This document shows, one piece after another, positions 5,051-5,882 of a DNA stretch of 5,882 nucleotides (positions within the stretch are counted from its first letter, which is position 1; each line of letters starts with the position of its first letter). Location: contig CAMPJU010000092.1 of the NCBI GenBank assembly GCA_946886995.1, positions 1 to 5,882 on the forward strand. The letters run 5' to 3'. Below the pieces are notes generated by a model. The model was given only the letters and a program-made list of their open reading frames with translations. It made no database searches and was not told the DNA's origin. The position numbers and the translations under genes are program-made. This DNA is from an uncultured Lysobacteraceae bacterium. GTDB taxonomy: Bacteria; Pseudomonadota; Gammaproteobacteria; Xanthomonadales; Xanthomonadaceae.

Positions 5051-5842
5051 ATGACTGGACCCGAGACCCCTCCCGTCACCACCGCCGACCGTGGCGCGAT
5101 CCGCATCATCGCCGTCAATCGCCCGGACAAGCTGAACGCCCTGGACGTGGCCACCATCGAAGCGCTCGGCGTGGCCTTCCACGAGGCGGCGGACGACCCC
5201 TCCGTGCGCTGCGTGGTCCTGACCGGCGCTGGACCGAAGGCATTCGTCGCCGGCGCCGACATCGCCCACATGAGCCGCCTGACCGCGGCCCAGGCCCGCG
5301 ACTTCTCGGTGCTCGGGCAACAGCTTCTACGCCGTATCGAACAGCTGCCCAAGCCCGTCATTGCAATGGTGAACGGATTTGCCCTCGGTGGCGGACTGGA
5401 ACTCGCCATGGCCTGCCACCTGAGGATCGCCGCGAATACCGCGAGGGTCGGGCAACCGGAGATCAACCTCGGGATCATTCCCGGCTTTGGCGGAAGCCAG
5501 CGCCTCCTGCGGCTGGCAGGGCGTGCGGCTGCCCTGGAGCTTTGCCTGCTGGGCCACCAGGTCGATGCGGAACGCGCATTGCAACTGGGGATCGTCAATC
5601 GCGTGGTCGCGACGGCGGACCTCGAATCGGAAACCATGAAACTCGCTGGCCAGCTCGCCGAATCCGCACCGCTGGCACTGCGGGGCATCCTCGAATGCGT
5701 CAACGTCGGTGGCGAATGCGCGCTGGACGAGGGGCTCGCGTACGAAACGGTGCAATTCGGCCTGGTCTGCTCGACCGCCGACATGCGCGAAGGCACGACC
5801 GCCTTCCTCGAACGGCGCAAGCCCGCGTTCCGCGGGGAATGA
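5051..5842 (+). CDS. Enoyl-CoA hydratase (crotonase family)
   Basis: This is a 263-residue crotonase that probably hydrates trans-2-enoyl-CoA to 3-hydroxyacyl-CoA in beta-oxidation or a related acyl-CoA pathway in the cytoplasm. The N-terminal NRPDKLNAL block is typical. The oxyanion-hole segments are FVAGAD (A67) and LGGGLE (G114). Both catalytic glutamates are present twenty residues apart: E117 in GGGLEL and E137 in GQPEINLGIIPGFGG, equivalent to Glu144 and Glu164 of rat hydratase. The C-terminal part has AERALQLGIVNRVV and the usual ETVQFG...EGTTAFLERRKPAF ending. It starts at ATG 5051, with no in-frame start upstream. The leader is pyrimidine-rich with no visible Shine-Dalgarno, so initiation may be weak or SD-independent. 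It is divergent from the FKBP-like gene. Chain-length preference and pathway cannot be read from the sequence; the short-chain (crotonyl-like) class is likely. Confidence 0.93.
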   Translation: MTGPETPPVTTADRGAIRIIAVNRPDKLNALDVATIEALGVAFHEAADDPSVRCVVLTGAGPKAFVAGADIAHMSRLTAAQARDFSVLGQQLLRRIEQLPKPVIAMVNGFALGGGLELAMACHLRIAANTARVGQPEINLGIIPGFGGSQRLLRLAGRAAALELCLLGHQVDAERALQLGIVNRVVATADLESETMKLAGQLAESAPLALRGILECVNVGGECALDEGLAYETVQFGLVCSTADMREGTTAFLERRKPAFRGE

Positions 5843-5882
5843 CCTGCCCCCGCTGCCACTGCGGCGAGGTGGCTGGCGAGGC

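Noticed and set aside
4936..5859. 307-codon minus-strand open frame opposite the hydratase gene
   Set aside because: It is a shadow of a crotonase with complete active-site motifs; its composition is Ser/Arg/Ala-rich.
5843..5882. Possible terminator after the hydratase gene
   Set aside because: Only a 4-bp CCGC / GCGG stem with a seven-base loop and no T-run is visible; the window ends too soon to judge.
1..5882. Defence island, mobile element, CRISPR array, tRNA or novel multi-gene system
   Set aside because: No direct-repeat array, transposase, integrase, attachment site or tRNA-like fold was seen. All genes fit known families in a housekeeping-type layout.

Overview
This 5.9 kb window looks like an ordinary chromosomal segment of a high-GC gammaproteobacterium. 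The G/C-rich third codon positions, the gene set and the CTAxGATAG-type promoter cores suggest the Xanthomonadaceae (Lysobacter/Luteimonas/Xanthomonas area). That placement is inference from style, not from a marker gene. No phage, transposase, CRISPR array, tRNA or rRNA was seen.

Layout from left to right. The 3' end of uvrA (+) converges on a small periplasmic PCu(A)C-type copper chaperone (-); a perfect hairpin separates the two. The chaperone diverges from a DUF4139 lipoprotein gene (+). The lipoprotein's stop codon overlaps the GTG start of a crotonase-fold gene resembling the mitochondrial delta3,delta2-enoyl-CoA isomerase ECI1 (+). This pair converges, with a 5-bp gap, on a leftward three-gene block. 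In transcription order the block is a periplasmic FKBP-like protein (fkpA-like), a 58-residue DUF1289 cysteine-motif protein, and an SseA-type 3-mercaptopyruvate sulfurtransferase. The last two overlap by TTGA, and a dispersed-repeat hairpin lies just before the DUF1289 start. Divergent from the FKBP gene is a second crotonase, an enoyl-CoA hydratase with both catalytic glutamates (+), followed by 40 bases with no recognisable feature.

How the genes may work together. The two crotonases carry complementary active sites. The first lacks the hydratase-only glutamate and keeps the isomerase one; the second has both. Together they could serve oxidation of unsaturated acyl-CoAs, but they are in separate transcription units. 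The other genes concern DNA repair (uvrA), the envelope (copper chaperone, lipoprotein, FKBP) and sulfur transfer.

I see no convincing new multi-gene system. The points most worth checking are the two divergent intergenic regions built on nearly the same symmetric -10-like core, with a predicted leaderless start for the copper chaperone; the repeat hairpin covering the ribosome-binding region of the DUF1289 gene; the FKBP domain that has lost several active-site positions; and the coupling of a lipoprotein gene to an acyl-CoA isomerase gene.
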